Positions 34,051-44,297 are shown, numbered from the stretch's first letter. The stretch is 64,000 nt of DNA from UBA11403 sp963784615 (GCA_963784615.1 CAWASG010000001.1:434001-498000); one strand, 5' to 3'. Made by a program: numbers and translations. Notes: generated by a model from the letters alone, not told the origin.

Positions 34051-34458
34051 ATGTTAAACACAACTGTTTTAAATATTAACCCTGAAATTGTTTGTTTTAT
34101 CATTTCAAAGGCTAAGGAGTTCCAGGCTAAAGAAGGGGTTACTTTCGATGAGAAAATACCAAACTCAGAATATGATTATGATATAGCCCAAATTTTGGCA
34201 GATCATCCTGATGATCTTAGTTATATTGAGGTTGAAAAAATAATCGAGGATCTTAGTGAATTTGAGAAAGTTGATCTACTGGCTTTGATGTATATAGGTA
34301 GGGGTGATTTTGGTGAAACTGATTGGAGTGGCGCACATAAAGAAGCAAAAAATAATTTAGCCCCTAATTTAATTGGCTATTTATTCTCCAAACCATCCAT
34401 TGCTTATTTTTTGGAGAAAGGACTAGAAGTTCTAGGATATTCATGTGAAAGCCGATAG
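34051..34458 (+). CDS. DUF3775-family protein
   Basis: 135 residues from MLNTTVLNINPEIVCFIISK; a longer upstream frame is not needed, and AAGGAAGA precedes this ATG. Conserved blocks are LADHPDDLSY, LLALMYIGRGDF and a C-terminal LEVLGYSCES. The biochemical role is unknown. It follows uspA and is convergent with the nuclease operon. Confidence 0.75.
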   Translation: MLNTTVLNINPEIVCFIISKAKEFQAKEGVTFDEKIPNSEYDYDIAQILADHPDDLSYIEVEKIIEDLSEFEKVDLLALMYIGRGDFGETDWSGAHKEAKNNLAPNLIGYLFSKPSIAYFLEKGLEVLGYSCESR

Positions 34459-34554
34459 GTAAATAGTCCTATTTTTAACGAAGCCTTTGCCTCGCTTAAT
34501 TTATTCGGGCAGTAAAGAGAAGACTAAACTGGAGTAAAGTTGTATGTTGTGGAG

Positions 34555-35385
34555 TCATCTTGATGATGACCTACACAAAGCATGACACTGCTGAATGATA
34601 GAATTCATTCTTGATTTCGAAATGTCCAACTTATCTAATAAGGATGGGTTATTGCTGACCGACTTACATAAAATAATATCATTTTCAAGCAGCTTGGATA
34701 TTTCAGTTTGTGTAAAACTGCTAATACAAGTGATTGGATATAGGCCTGAAAATTCGATTTGTTCTTTCAGGCTACCTCTTTGGGGATAATCCCATGCAAT
34801 AAGATGTAAGCCTGCACAAAGTCCATATCGTGTTGCATCAGTGGTAAAGCGAGTGTTGGTAACAAGCCAACCATGCAGATTTTCTTCGGGTTGTTTTTTA
34901 TAGGCTTTCTCAATATCCATGAACCGTGCATTAAAATATAATGAAATTTTCACATCACAGTTTATACCCAACCGATTATGGTATTTGCATTCCACAAAAA
35001 TGGTTTGATTACTGCGTTTAGCTACAACATCTACTTCGTGGGTGACACAAAATCCATTTAATATCTGATCATTCTGTGTTTGAAATCCCTGGTGTCGTAA
35101 AATTTCTGCTACATATTTCTCAAAGGGATACCCGGATTGCCCCAGTTTCATAATGGCGCGTTTCAAATGATATTTTGAAGCTATCGTTCGCGATTTTTTA
35201 CGTAAAAGGCGAAAGGCGATATGATAAATTTTATGGGTAGACATTCCTTCAGTGAGTGATTGTGAAATCTCAGCGAGGATTTCATTGATGAGAAAGTCAT
35301 CGGCGCCGACTCGTTTTAATGACTGAGTTAATTTATTAGCGTCAAATTCTGCTTTCTCTCCAGATGTTTTTATAATCATTGTCAT
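34555..35385 (-). CDS. ATP-cone protein with restriction-endonuclease-like domain
   Basis: About 276 residues from MTMIIKTSGEKAEFDANKL. The first 90 residues are an ATP-cone, the nucleotide-sensing fold of ribonucleotide reductases and NrdR. The rest is a PD-(D/E)XK-type nuclease (YVAEILRHQGFQTQ, EVDVVAKRSNQTIFVECKYH). ATG overlaps the stop of the truncated prs frame (ATGA). It is the last gene of the phosphorylase operon, and a nucleotide-regulated nucleic-acid function is inferred. Confidence 0.75.
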   Translation of the reverse strand: MTMIIKTSGEKAEFDANKLTQSLKRVGADDFLINEILAEISQSLTEGMSTHKIYHIAFRLLRKKSRTIASKYHLKRAIMKLGQSGYPFEKYVAEILRHQGFQTQNDQILNGFCVTHEVDVVAKRSNQTIFVECKYHNRLGINCDVKISLYFNARFMDIEKAYKKQPEENLHGWLVTNTRFTTDATRYGLCAGLHLIAWDYPQRGSLKEQIEFSGLYPITCISSFTQTEISKLLENDIILCKSVSNNPSLLDKLDISKSRMNSIIQQCHALCRSSSR

Positions 35386-35552
35386 AATTGTATTTCCCGT
35401 GATGGCTTTGCCAATAAACAATCAATGATGTTATGACTGATATCGATACCATTAGAACAATGTGGAATAGTATTACAGTGACATTTTTTTTGAATGGTCA
35501 TGGTCAACTCATCATATCCAAAGAGTGGAAAAATAATGGGGGATTGTTTCAT
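35382..35552 (-). pseudogene. prs: PRPP synthase with a large internal deletion
   Basis: A 56-residue frame. Its start (MKQSPIIFPLFGYDELTMTI) looks like the N-terminus of ribose-phosphate pyrophosphokinase, and its end (NTIPHCSNGIDISHNIIDCL) like the C-terminus. The middle of about 230-250 residues, with the catalytic and PRPP sites, is missing. The start overlaps the phosphorylase stop (ATGA) and its stop overlaps the next ATG. So the deletion is in frame and translational coupling is kept. Confidence 0.55.
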
Positions 35553-37060
35553 GAGCTTACCTCAATTTGGAAAATTTCATGACCTTGTCTAAGAAAATCC
35601 AGCGCATACTGGAGCTGACCGTGGGTTTCTGCATAAATTTTAAAAAGTGGTTGAGACTTGGCAACAATGGAATGCAATGGAGTTAATAATTCGATGCCTG
35701 CTGATTTTGACTCTGGGGCACCGGCTAATTTGGCAATACGTGCAATATATCGGTTATCAATGTTAATGATAGTGCCTGAAACACGGGATTCAATAGTGTG
35801 GCTAAAAGGCGCCGTTGGTATTTCGCAAAGACCTCCTTGAGCTTCGCAAATGGCTTGAAATTTAGCAAGTGCTTTACCACTGTTAAGAATATCCCTGGCG
35901 ATATGAATGCCTTGGCCGGATACGACACTGGGAGAAAATTCGATTACATAGCCTGCAAGGGTTAGGGCTCGTTCGCGTAAATCTTGAGGGGCATCTTGAT
36001 TGCAAGTAAGAACTGCTAATACGTCTGTAGCTTCGAGTGCTGGTCCTATACCTCTGCCCACGGGTTGAGATCCGTCGGTAAAAATAATTTTTGTTTCAAG
36101 GCCAAATTCTTTAGCAATGGATTCCAATAGCCGTTTAAGAATCTCTGCTTGTTGAATAGATCGGACTTTTGCGGTCGTTCCAATGGGTATATCAATAACG
36201 ATATGGCTAGAGCCCGCCGCAATTTTTTTCGATAAAATAGAGGCAACCATTTGCCCTTCGCTATCCAAATTCGCTGTCCGTTCAATTCTAATTAGTAAAT
36301 CATCTGCAGGGCTTAATGCCATCGATCCACCCCATACAAGACAGCCATTTTCTTGTTCAACGACTTTTTTCATGGATGGTATATCTAAATTCACGCTGGT
36401 GAATACTTCCATCGTGTCAGCGGTACCAGCAGGGGAAGTAATGGCTCGTGAGGATGTTTTGGGGATCATCAGTCCAAATGCCGCAACTATAGCAACAACT
36501 ATGGGTGTCGTTCGATTTCCAGGTAAACCACCGACACAGTGTTTATCAACTACACATGGGGACGGCCAAGTTAAGCGTTGGCCTACATCCACCATTGCTC
36601 TTGTCAGATCAATAATCTCTTTTTTGGATAAGTGATCATCTGCACTCGCTGCAATAAACATGGCTATATTAATGTCGGAAAGTTCTCCCTTGATGAGATC
36701 AGTTATAATGTGCTTTGTTTCAGTTGCTTTTAATTCGTTACCATAAATTTTGGATCGAATATAGCTGAGAGAATCAATTGACTTTGGGTGTGATATTGAA
36801 ATTTCATCGTTCTCTTTTGCGGATAATAAATTCCAGGCGTAATCTGAAAGGCTTGCTTCGTTATGTCTCAATAAATCTGTGCTAATGGTATTCAGGGTTG
36901 CGACAATTGAATGTTTATTCAGTGTAACTCGGACGCGTGCTTGAGCACGAAATCCCTCAGATTGACAAATATGGCAGTCTTCTCGCATGTATACAACGGG
37001 TTCTTTGTAGGTGTTGATCCCTAAATATTTAAGATTTAAGGTTGAATGCTTGTCAATCAT
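35549..37060 (-). CDS. AMP/thymidine phosphorylase family enzyme
   Basis: 503 residues, the long form of the DeoA family that includes AMP phosphorylases. An N-terminal extension of about 80 residues precedes the phosphorylase core. The signature DKHCVGGLPGNRTTPIVVAI carries the phosphate-binding part, and SSRAITSPAGTADTMEVFT and SMALSPADDLLIRIE are further core blocks. The reaction would be nucleoside or AMP plus phosphate to base plus ribose phosphate. Start overlaps the MBL gene stop by 4 bp. Confidence 0.88.
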   Translation of the reverse strand: MIDKHSTLNLKYLGINTYKEPVVYMREDCHICQSEGFRAQARVRVTLNKHSIVATLNTISTDLLRHNEASLSDYAWNLLSAKENDEISISHPKSIDSLSYIRSKIYGNELKATETKHIITDLIKGELSDINIAMFIAASADDHLSKKEIIDLTRAMVDVGQRLTWPSPCVVDKHCVGGLPGNRTTPIVVAIVAAFGLMIPKTSSRAITSPAGTADTMEVFTSVNLDIPSMKKVVEQENGCLVWGGSMALSPADDLLIRIERTANLDSEGQMVASILSKKIAAGSSHIVIDIPIGTTAKVRSIQQAEILKRLLESIAKEFGLETKIIFTDGSQPVGRGIGPALEATDVLAVLTCNQDAPQDLRERALTLAGYVIEFSPSVVSGQGIHIARDILNSGKALAKFQAICEAQGGLCEIPTAPFSHTIESRVSGTIINIDNRYIARIAKLAGAPESKSAGIELLTPLHSIVAKSQPLFKIYAETHGQLQYALDFLRQGHEIFQIEVSS

Positions 37061-38418
37061 GGTAATTGCTCAGTTTGCGCATATTGAGGCACAATACACG
37101 TCCAGCCGAGGCTAGCTTCAATTTTATTTTTTAAAGCCAGTGCTGCGGCCGGTTCGCCGTGAGTGATGAACGTTTTTTTGGGAGGCGTTTCAAAATGATT
37201 AAGCCATTCAAGAATTTCTGCATAATCGGCATGCGCTGAAGCACTCCTGATTTCTGCAATTTCAGCGTGAATTGGAATGATGTGTCCATGAAGTTTGATG
37301 GTTTTTATACCTTTGAGCATATCCGCGCCTCGAGTTCCTTCGCCCTGATATCCAGTAAACAAAATGGTATTTTTGGAATCGGATGCATACGCGTTTAAGT
37401 GAAATAAAACACGGCCACCGGTTGCCATTCCACTGGCTGAAATAATAATTTTAGGTGTTTTATGACGATCCAGCTGCATCGATTCGTCAACGGTTCTGGT
37501 GCACGTTGCGATTTCACACAGTTCAGTACATTGTTCTTTCGTCAACCGAAGATCTTCGATATGTTTGTGTAAAATTTCAGTCGCATTAATGGCCATTGGA
37601 CTATCTAAATAAATTGGAACGTTCGGTATGGCCTTTTCCTTTCTCAGCTCTGAAAGATAATGCAAAATTGCTTGCGTGCGGCCAACCGCAAAAGCTGGAA
37701 TAATAACTGAGCCTCTACGATGAATCGTTTTGTTAATAATGTCTTTCAATATTATTTTAGGATGATCTTTTTCATGCAGTCTGTCGCCATAGGTTGATTC
37801 TGTGACAAGATAATCAGTTTTTTTGATTATAGTTGGTGCCTTCATGACGGCATCATGCAATCTTCCGAGGTCTCCTGTAAAAAGTAGGGTTTTATCTTGA
37901 TGATGAATTCTAACCAACGATGCACCAATAATATGACCTGCCGGGATAAACTCGAAATGGGTGTCTTGATTGAGTTCAACCACATCGTTGTAAGCCTGCG
38001 GTTTAAACAGTTTTAATGCATCTTCGGCATCATTGAGCGTATAGAGGGGAAGGGCAGGGGTATGCTTAGAATAATCATGTTCATTGGCATGTTTCGCATC
38101 TTCTTCTTGTAAATGCGCGCTATCCCTTAACAATATATCGCATAAATCTTTTGTGCCCTGAGAGCTATAGATAGTGCCATTAAAGCCATGCTTAACCAAC
38201 AAGGGTAAATAACCCGTGTGGTCAATATGGGCGTGGGTGATAATGACTGCGTCAAGTATTTTTGGATCGAAGGGAAGGGTAGTCCAGTTGCGTAATCGCA
38301 ATTCTTTTCGACCTTGAAAAAGACCACAATCAAGCAAAATGTTTTTTTTATTGTCGAAAGATAATAAATATTTTGATCCAGTTACCGTTCCAGTCGCACC
38401 TAAAAATGTAATTTGCAT
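37057..38418 (-). CDS. MBL-fold RNA exonuclease/endonuclease (beta-CASP)
   Basis: About 453 residues from MQITFLGATGTVTGSKYLLS; the upstream extension to 38511 lacks a good start. Zinc ligands are THAHIDHTGYLPLL and GDLGR, and the beta-CASP part has SASGMATGGRVLFHL and the final ITHGEPAAA. The family (YsiH/RNase J-like, CPSF-related) processes RNA. AAGGAA precedes the ATG. It heads the operon with the phosphorylase. Confidence 0.88.
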   Translation of the reverse strand: MQITFLGATGTVTGSKYLLSFDNKKNILLDCGLFQGRKELRLRNWTTLPFDPKILDAVIITHAHIDHTGYLPLLVKHGFNGTIYSSQGTKDLCDILLRDSAHLQEEDAKHANEHDYSKHTPALPLYTLNDAEDALKLFKPQAYNDVVELNQDTHFEFIPAGHIIGASLVRIHHQDKTLLFTGDLGRLHDAVMKAPTIIKKTDYLVTESTYGDRLHEKDHPKIILKDIINKTIHRRGSVIIPAFAVGRTQAILHYLSELRKEKAIPNVPIYLDSPMAINATEILHKHIEDLRLTKEQCTELCEIATCTRTVDESMQLDRHKTPKIIISASGMATGGRVLFHLNAYASDSKNTILFTGYQGEGTRGADMLKGIKTIKLHGHIIPIHAEIAEIRSASAHADYAEILEWLNHFETPPKKTFITHGEPAAALALKNKIEASLGWTCIVPQYAQTEQLP

Positions 38419-38615
38419 AGGTATATTCCTTAATGTAAATGAAAATCCATTATCAATTGACAAGAAGAGGTATTGCTTAGAAAAGGTATTGCTTATAAGT
38501 ATTATAGTCAAAGAATATCGTATGTACGCATTCTTTCTTAAATTTACGATCGTAATTTAGGATAATGCAACAGGAATTCATCACTGTAGTTTTCCGCTGA
38601 TTTGTCGAAACGGAC

Positions 38616-39854
38616 TCATGAGATCTCATAGACTACCCCACCACCCAGTAGCATGGCGAGTAGAAACGCTGACATTTGCATAGCGAAGGGATAAGGCGTT
38701 AATTTCCATAATAAAATAAATTTTGATAGAAAACTGGCCAATACAGCGGCGGCTAATATTAATCCAGCATCTCCCTTGCTCAATTGATGTTCAAGGAAAA
38801 GTAATCCTGTTGCTAATGAAACTCCTTGTATTTCAACAAGCCCGCCTAAAAAGGAAAGCCATATGATGCCTTGAGTCGAAATATAATGTTTGGCAATTGC
38901 AACAAGAAGAAGCACAATGCCAATAAATAAGGAAGTGCGAACGATAGAGAAAATGTTCAAGAATTGCGATAACGATGGAGGGCTCTTTTTAGGTCCTACC
39001 TGATAGTGCAACAAAACCCCAGTAAAAATAAGACCCAGTACAATCATAGTCATGATGGGCCAAATAATCACATTTAATAAGGTTGGTGAAGCAACCATAA
39101 TAATAAGGATGATACTGACCAACATTGCAACCGTTGCAAGAATACCTGAGGCGGTCGTCGCATGAATCGATTGCGGATGTTGCTTGATGGTATTCGGCAA
39201 TAAAACAAAAATGGCAGTACTCGAGACCAAGCCACCACAAAACCCTGTTAGTGCAATCCCCAGGCGCTCGCCAAATAAATGAGTCGAGACATACCCAGCA
39301 AATTGTATACCCGCAATGGTCGCCATTAACAATCCAAAATTTCTTGGATTAAATAATTGCCATGGATCAATGGTTCGATTAGGTAAAAGGGGTAAAATGC
39401 CTAATGTAAAGATAATCAGTATGATAGCCGTTTCCATTTCATGGGGCTTGAATTTTTTTCGCGCCAGGTAATGTAATCGTTTTCTTTCAATCAACACCAG
39501 TAAAATTATCGCGCTAAGTGTGACGGCAGCCAAGGGTGACACTGTGACCATGTAACCGAGACAAAAAATAATTCCCGCAGATAGATTCGTGACCATGCCA
39601 CTATCGACCATTTGTTTTTGATTGAATGTGTAGCGAAAATAATTTAATCCAAGAAGGCCAAATACAAATGCGCTTACAGTGAACGTGAGAACAACTTGAT
39701 TTAAGGTGGCAACTAAGTTTCCAAGAATAGAGAGCAGCGTAAATGTTCTCACACCTATAAATTGAATCCCCTCAGGATGGCTTCGTTCTCGCTCAATTCC
39801 AATCAGCAGTCCGATTAACAGCGATATCGTCAATGACATTAACGTTTTTAACAT
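38616..39854 (-). CDS. MgtC/SapB-DUF4010 membrane protein
   Basis: 412 residues, about ten to twelve transmembrane segments. The N-terminal MgtC-like domain (LLIGLLIGIERERSHPEG, FIGVRTFTLLSILGNL) is followed by a DUF4010 domain (GFCGGLVSSTAIFVLLPNTI). The transport substrate is unknown. It sits between the nuclease operon and phosphoketolase on the same strand, as an independent unit. Confidence 0.82.
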   Translation of the reverse strand: MLKTLMSLTISLLIGLLIGIERERSHPEGIQFIGVRTFTLLSILGNLVATLNQVVLTFTVSAFVFGLLGLNYFRYTFNQKQMVDSGMVTNLSAGIIFCLGYMVTVSPLAAVTLSAIILLVLIERKRLHYLARKKFKPHEMETAIILIIFTLGILPLLPNRTIDPWQLFNPRNFGLLMATIAGIQFAGYVSTHLFGERLGIALTGFCGGLVSSTAIFVLLPNTIKQHPQSIHATTASGILATVAMLVSIILIIMVASPTLLNVIIWPIMTMIVLGLIFTGVLLHYQVGPKKSPPSLSQFLNIFSIVRTSLFIGIVLLLVAIAKHYISTQGIIWLSFLGGLVEIQGVSLATGLLFLEHQLSKGDAGLILAAAVLASFLSKFILLWKLTPYPFAMQMSAFLLAMLLGGGVVYEIS

Positions 39855-39921
39855 GATTCCGATATGTCCTGTATTTTATACCATCAGTAAAAAGCATAGC
39901 ATGTTAACATTTTTAGGCGCA

Positions 39922-42282
39922 TTACTCCCACTTCCAGTTTCGGATTTCTGGCATGTCTTGCCCGTGTTTGTCAATGTATTGCTTATGCTCAATAAGCTTG
40001 TCCTGGGTCATTTGCTTTAGATAGTCCCCCTTGGCGCCCAAATGCGACAGTCTATCGAGCACGTCTTGCACTAGATGAAATCGGTCCAACTTATTCTGCA
40101 CTCTCAAGTCGAAAGGTGTTGTGATGGTGCCTTCCTCTATGTAACCGCGGACATGAATGTTGCGGTTGGTCCGGCGGTAGGTCAGCCGATGAATCAGCCA
40201 GGGATAACCATGAAATCCAAAAATGATGTGCTTGTCTTTTGTGAACAATGAGTCATAATCATTGTCACTCAGTCCATGTGGATGCTCAATGCTGGGCTGG
40301 AGCTTCATTAGATCGACGACATTGATCACTCGAATTTTAAGAAAGGGCAGATATTGACGTAGGATGGAAACTGCGGCCAGGATTTCCAGCGTGGGTGTGT
40401 CACCACAGCAAGCCATCACAACGTCCGGGTCGGTGTTCTGATCGTTGCTAGCCCATTGCCAAATGCCAATTCCTTCGGTGCAGTGCACTACTGCAGCATC
40501 CATAGCTAGCCATTGTGGAAGGGGATGTTTTCCAGCCACTACCACGTTGACATAGTTCTTGCTGCGTAAACAATGATCCATAACCGAAAGTAGACAATTA
40601 GCATCGGGTGGAAGGTAAAGGCGCACGATGTTGGCTTTCTTGTTGATAACGTGATCCAGAAATCCAGGATCTTGGTGCGTGAAACCATTATGATCTTGCT
40701 GCCAGACGTGTGAGGCAAGGATATAATTCAGCGACGAAATCTTCGAACGCCAAGGCAACTCCAAACACACTTTCAGCCACTTGGCATGTTGGGTGAACAT
40801 TGAGTCGACAATGCGAATGAATGCTTCATAGCTATTGAACAGCCCATGCCGTCCAGTCAGCAAATATCCCTCCAACCAACCTTCGCATTGGTGCTCACTG
40901 AGCATTGAGTCCAGGACACGCCCAGACGGAGCCAGAAATTGATCATTTTGTACTTCTAGAGTATCCCATTGACGATTGGTTGCTTCAAAGACAGTCCCTA
41001 AGAGATTGGAGAGTGTTTCATCAGGACCAAAGATGCGAAAATTGCGTTGATCCTGATTGAGCTTGATAAGGTCGCGTAGAAAACTACCTAGCACAAGTGT
41101 GTCTTGTGCAACAACAGCACCAGGCGAAGGTATAGTCACTGCATGATCATGGAAATCCGGCATGCGCAGATCTCGCAACAACAGGCCACCATTGGCATGA
41201 GGATTAGCGCCCATCCGGCTATTCCCTTCAGGAGCCAGTTCAGCTAATTCCGGAATGAGTCGACCTGTTTCATCAAACAGCTCTTCGGCCTTGTAACTTT
41301 TCATCCACTGCTCAAGTAGTTCAAGATGAGAAGGATGTTCGGCATCAACCAAAAGAGGCACCTGATGTGCTCGGAAGGTGCCCTCAATTGGCAGACCATC
41401 AACGACTTTGGGTCCCGTCCAACCCTTAGGTGTCTTAAGGACTATCATAGGCCAGCGCGGTCGGGTTGTATCGTTCGTCTTTCGAGCTTTTTTTTGGCTT
41501 TTCTGGATGTCTTTGATGCCCTTGTCCATGGCTGTGGCCATGAGTTCATGCACCTTTTCGGGCTCATCACCTTCCACAAAGTGCGGCGTCCAGCCGCAAC
41601 CTCTAAGTAACTGTTCCAGTTCCTCATGTGTGATGCGGGCCAGGATAGTCGGGTTGCTGATTTTGTATCCATTGAGGTGGAGAATTGGCAGAACGGCTCC
41701 ATCGGTTATCGGATTAAGAAATTTGTTGGAGTGCCAAGAAGTTGCCAATGGTCCTGTTTCGGCTTCACCATCGCCAATGATGCAGGCAACAATTAGATTT
41801 GGGTTGTCGAATACAGCACCAAAGGCATGGCTAAGTGAGTACCCAAGCTCTCCTCCTTCATGAATCGAACCGGGCGTTGTTGGCGCAACATGGCTAGAAA
41901 TCCCGCCAGGGAATGAGAATTGCGTAAACAGCTTTTTCAGCCCGGTTTCGTCTTGGCTGATGTCTGGATAGATCTCACTGTAGGTACCTTCAAGGTAGGT
42001 ATTACTTACTAGCGCCGCTCCACCATGACCGGGACCTGCGACGTAGAACATATTGAGTTTGTACTTTTTGATAACCCGATTCAAATGCACATAGATAAAG
42101 TTCAGACCCGGCACGGTGCCCCAATGTCCAACGATAAAAGGTTTGATGTGTGACAGCTTCAGCGGTTCCTTAAGCAAAGGATTATCGTAGAGATAAATCT
42201 GGCCAACCGAAAGATAATTGGTCGCGCGCCAATAGGCATCCATTTTGTAAAGTAGTTCTGGTGAAAGCGTGTTTTTTTTCAT
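39922..42282 (-). CDS. xfp: Phosphoketolase (xylulose-5-P/fructose-6-P)
   Basis: 786 residues, normal length. Thiamine diphosphate enzyme motifs are visible: GHWGTVPGLNFIYVHLNR, GPGHGGAAL, the GDGEAETGPLATSWHSNKFL ThDP block and RHGLFNSYEAFIRIVDSMF. It splits xylulose-5-phosphate (or fructose-6-phosphate) with phosphate into acetyl-phosphate and an aldose phosphate. Acetate kinase at 48830 would turn acetyl-phosphate into ATP. It is divergent from the ATP synthase operon. Confidence 0.96.
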   Translation of the reverse strand: MKKNTLSPELLYKMDAYWRATNYLSVGQIYLYDNPLLKEPLKLSHIKPFIVGHWGTVPGLNFIYVHLNRVIKKYKLNMFYVAGPGHGGAALVSNTYLEGTYSEIYPDISQDETGLKKLFTQFSFPGGISSHVAPTTPGSIHEGGELGYSLSHAFGAVFDNPNLIVACIIGDGEAETGPLATSWHSNKFLNPITDGAVLPILHLNGYKISNPTILARITHEELEQLLRGCGWTPHFVEGDEPEKVHELMATAMDKGIKDIQKSQKKARKTNDTTRPRWPMIVLKTPKGWTGPKVVDGLPIEGTFRAHQVPLLVDAEHPSHLELLEQWMKSYKAEELFDETGRLIPELAELAPEGNSRMGANPHANGGLLLRDLRMPDFHDHAVTIPSPGAVVAQDTLVLGSFLRDLIKLNQDQRNFRIFGPDETLSNLLGTVFEATNRQWDTLEVQNDQFLAPSGRVLDSMLSEHQCEGWLEGYLLTGRHGLFNSYEAFIRIVDSMFTQHAKWLKVCLELPWRSKISSLNYILASHVWQQDHNGFTHQDPGFLDHVINKKANIVRLYLPPDANCLLSVMDHCLRSKNYVNVVVAGKHPLPQWLAMDAAVVHCTEGIGIWQWASNDQNTDPDVVMACCGDTPTLEILAAVSILRQYLPFLKIRVINVVDLMKLQPSIEHPHGLSDNDYDSLFTKDKHIIFGFHGYPWLIHRLTYRRTNRNIHVRGYIEEGTITTPFDLRVQNKLDRFHLVQDVLDRLSHLGAKGDYLKQMTQDKLIEHKQYIDKHGQDMPEIRNWKWE

Positions 42283-42287
42283 AGCTC

Positions 42288-42440
42288 TACTCTATTTTTA
42301 TTGTGTCAATCAGTTGGTCATAAGCTGTAGTGAGCTTATCAACACCTTCTTTCTCAAGTTGAGAAAAATGATAAGCAATTTTTGCTAAAGAAGCAAAACC
42401 CTGCAACAGGCTAAACCAGGCGATGTTCTTTCTTAAATAC
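42288..42440 (-). pseudogene. Gene remnant upstream of phosphoketolase
   Basis: An open minus-strand stretch reads NIAWFSLLQGFASLAKIAYH then QLEKEGVDKLTTAYDQLID and stops at TAG just before the phosphoketolase start. It has no start codon of its own and looks like a C-terminal remnant. The parent family is not recognised. Confidence 0.3.
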
Positions 42441-42444
42441 GGAC

Positions 42445-42450
42445 TATAAT
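42445..42450 (+). promoter_or_regulatory. Probable -10 box for the ATP synthase operon
   Basis: TATAAT stands 37 bp before the atpD start. No convincing -35 is seen at the right distance, so an activator may be needed. Confidence 0.4.
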
Positions 42451-42486
42451 AAAAAGTATCACAATTAGATTACACTAAATGGACTT

Positions 42487-43890
42487 ATGACTATCAATTC
42501 AGGATTGAATGATGAACAATTAATTGGAACCATTGTTGAGGTTCACGGTCCCGTTATCACTATTCTTTGTACGAATTTGCCTCCCTTGCATCAATCTCTT
42601 AAAGTTTACTCGAATCATGACAGCTATATTTTAGAAGTCTATCAACATATTGATCAACAGCATGTAAGGGCGATTACGCTACATAGTGCCTCAGGATTAC
42701 AGCGGGGCTTGAATGTTTATGATCGGGGTGGCCCGTTATCTGTTCCAGTTTCATCCAGTTGCTTGGGGCGTTTATTGAATGTATTTGGCGAACCATTAGA
42801 TGGGATAAGCCCAATTGTTAGTACAGAATATCGCAATATTTTAGCAAAACCTGCGCCCCTTGATATTCACTCTTCAAACCAAACGATCCTCGAGACAGGC
42901 ATCAAAGTGATCGACTTACTGTGCCCCTTCGTTCGGGGAAGTAAAACTGGTTTGTTCGGTGGGGCTGGCGTTGGTAAAACGGTTTTATTGATGGAATTTA
43001 TGCATGCCATTATCCAATTACATCAAGGTGTTTCGGTGTTTGCCGGAGTGGGTGAGCGGATAAGAGAAGGGCATGAGCTATGGCATGAAATGCAATCAGC
43101 AGGGGTTATGGATAATACGCTCATGGTATTTGGCCAAATGGACGAATCGCCAGGGGTCCGATTTCGAGTGGGTTTGTCGGCGCTCACCTATGCTGAATAT
43201 TTACGAGATACCCTGCAAAAGGAAGTCTTGTTTCTCATGGATAATATTTATCGTTTTGTTCAAGCGGGCAGTGAAATTTCAGGATTACTTGGTCGAATGT
43301 CAGCGAATGTGGGTTATCAGCCGACCTTAATGACTGAAATTTCAGAGTTACAAGAACGAATCACCTCGACAAACAAGGGATCTGTCACATCTGTACAAGC
43401 AGTTTATGTACCCGCGGATGATATGAGTGATCCTGCAGTGAACGGTATTATTTCACATTTGGATTCAGTGATTATCTTGACCCGATCTCAAGCAGGTAAA
43501 GGCATTTATCCAGCGGTTGATGTCTTATTGTCCAAATCAAAATTTATGGATAGACACATTTTAGGGGATCAACACTACGTTGTGGCCGAGGGCGTTCGTG
43601 AACATATCGCTCGTTATCATGAGCTTGAAGATATTATTTCCATGATGGGCATTGAAGAGCTCTCGCCAAAGGATAGAAGCATGGTTCTTCGCGCACGAAA
43701 ATTACAACGCTATTTAACACAACCTTTCCATACGACAGCCGAACACACCGGCCTGAAAGGAGTTTCAGTGCCACTCAAGCAAACCTTGGCCGATTGTGAA
43801 TCTTTTCTTCGCGGTGATTTTGACCATTTTTCAGAAGAACAGTGTTATATGTTGGGTCGAATGCCTGCCAGGAGTACCGTTGCGCCATGA
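42487..43890 (+). CDS. atpD: N-type ATP synthase subunit beta
   Basis: 467 residues. The catalytic P-loop is GLFGGAGVGKTVLLME, and the beta-specific blocks GERIREGHELWHEM and VYVPADDMSDPA are present. As first gene of the operon it shows the N-ATPase order (D, C, Q...), unlike housekeeping F-ATPase operons that start with I or B. It is one of the three catalytic subunits in the F1 head. Confidence 0.95.
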   Translation: MTINSGLNDEQLIGTIVEVHGPVITILCTNLPPLHQSLKVYSNHDSYILEVYQHIDQQHVRAITLHSASGLQRGLNVYDRGGPLSVPVSSSCLGRLLNVFGEPLDGISPIVSTEYRNILAKPAPLDIHSSNQTILETGIKVIDLLCPFVRGSKTGLFGGAGVGKTVLLMEFMHAIIQLHQGVSVFAGVGERIREGHELWHEMQSAGVMDNTLMVFGQMDESPGVRFRVGLSALTYAEYLRDTLQKEVLFLMDNIYRFVQAGSEISGLLGRMSANVGYQPTLMTEISELQERITSTNKGSVTSVQAVYVPADDMSDPAVNGIISHLDSVIILTRSQAGKGIYPAVDVLLSKSKFMDRHILGDQHYVVAEGVREHIARYHELEDIISMMGIEELSPKDRSMVLRARKLQRYLTQPFHTTAEHTGLKGVSVPLKQTLADCESFLRGDFDHFSEEQCYMLGRMPARSTVAP

Positions 43891-44297
43891 ATACTTTCGA
43901 ACTGCATCTGGAAAGCCCGACTCAATATGAAAAAATTGAGGGTGTCAGTTCTTTTGTTGGTACAGATGCCTCTGGGCAATTTGGACTTCTTGCGCATCAT
44001 GCCCGAATGATGACGTGCTTAAGTTTTGGATTATCTCGATTTACTTATGAGAATCAGCAGGAAGAGTATTTAGCCTTTCCAGGTGCTATGCTTTATTTCA
44101 AAGACAATCAATTACATATTAGCGCAAGGCATTATTGTCGTGATAGGGATTACCATCATCTCCAACAGCAAATGGATAATGTGTTTAGAGAGGAAGAGGA
44201 GAATCTTCGAAGTATTAAAGCAAGTTTGCGTCAATTAGATGAAGAAATATTAAAACGTTTATTAGTGCTCAAACGATGGGGCCATGATGAAAGATAA
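43887..44297 (+). CDS. atpC: N-type ATP synthase subunit epsilon
   Basis: 136 residues from MNTFELHLESPTQY. The ATG overlaps the atpD stop (ATGA). The beta-sandwich part (FVGTDASGQFGLLAHHARMM) is followed by a two-helix C-terminus rich in Glu and Arg. It links the rotor to F1 and can inhibit ATPase activity. Confidence 0.88.
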   Translation: MNTFELHLESPTQYEKIEGVSSFVGTDASGQFGLLAHHARMMTCLSFGLSRFTYENQQEEYLAFPGAMLYFKDNQLHISARHYCRDRDYHHLQQQMDNVFREEEENLRSIKASLRQLDEEILKRLLVLKRWGHDER

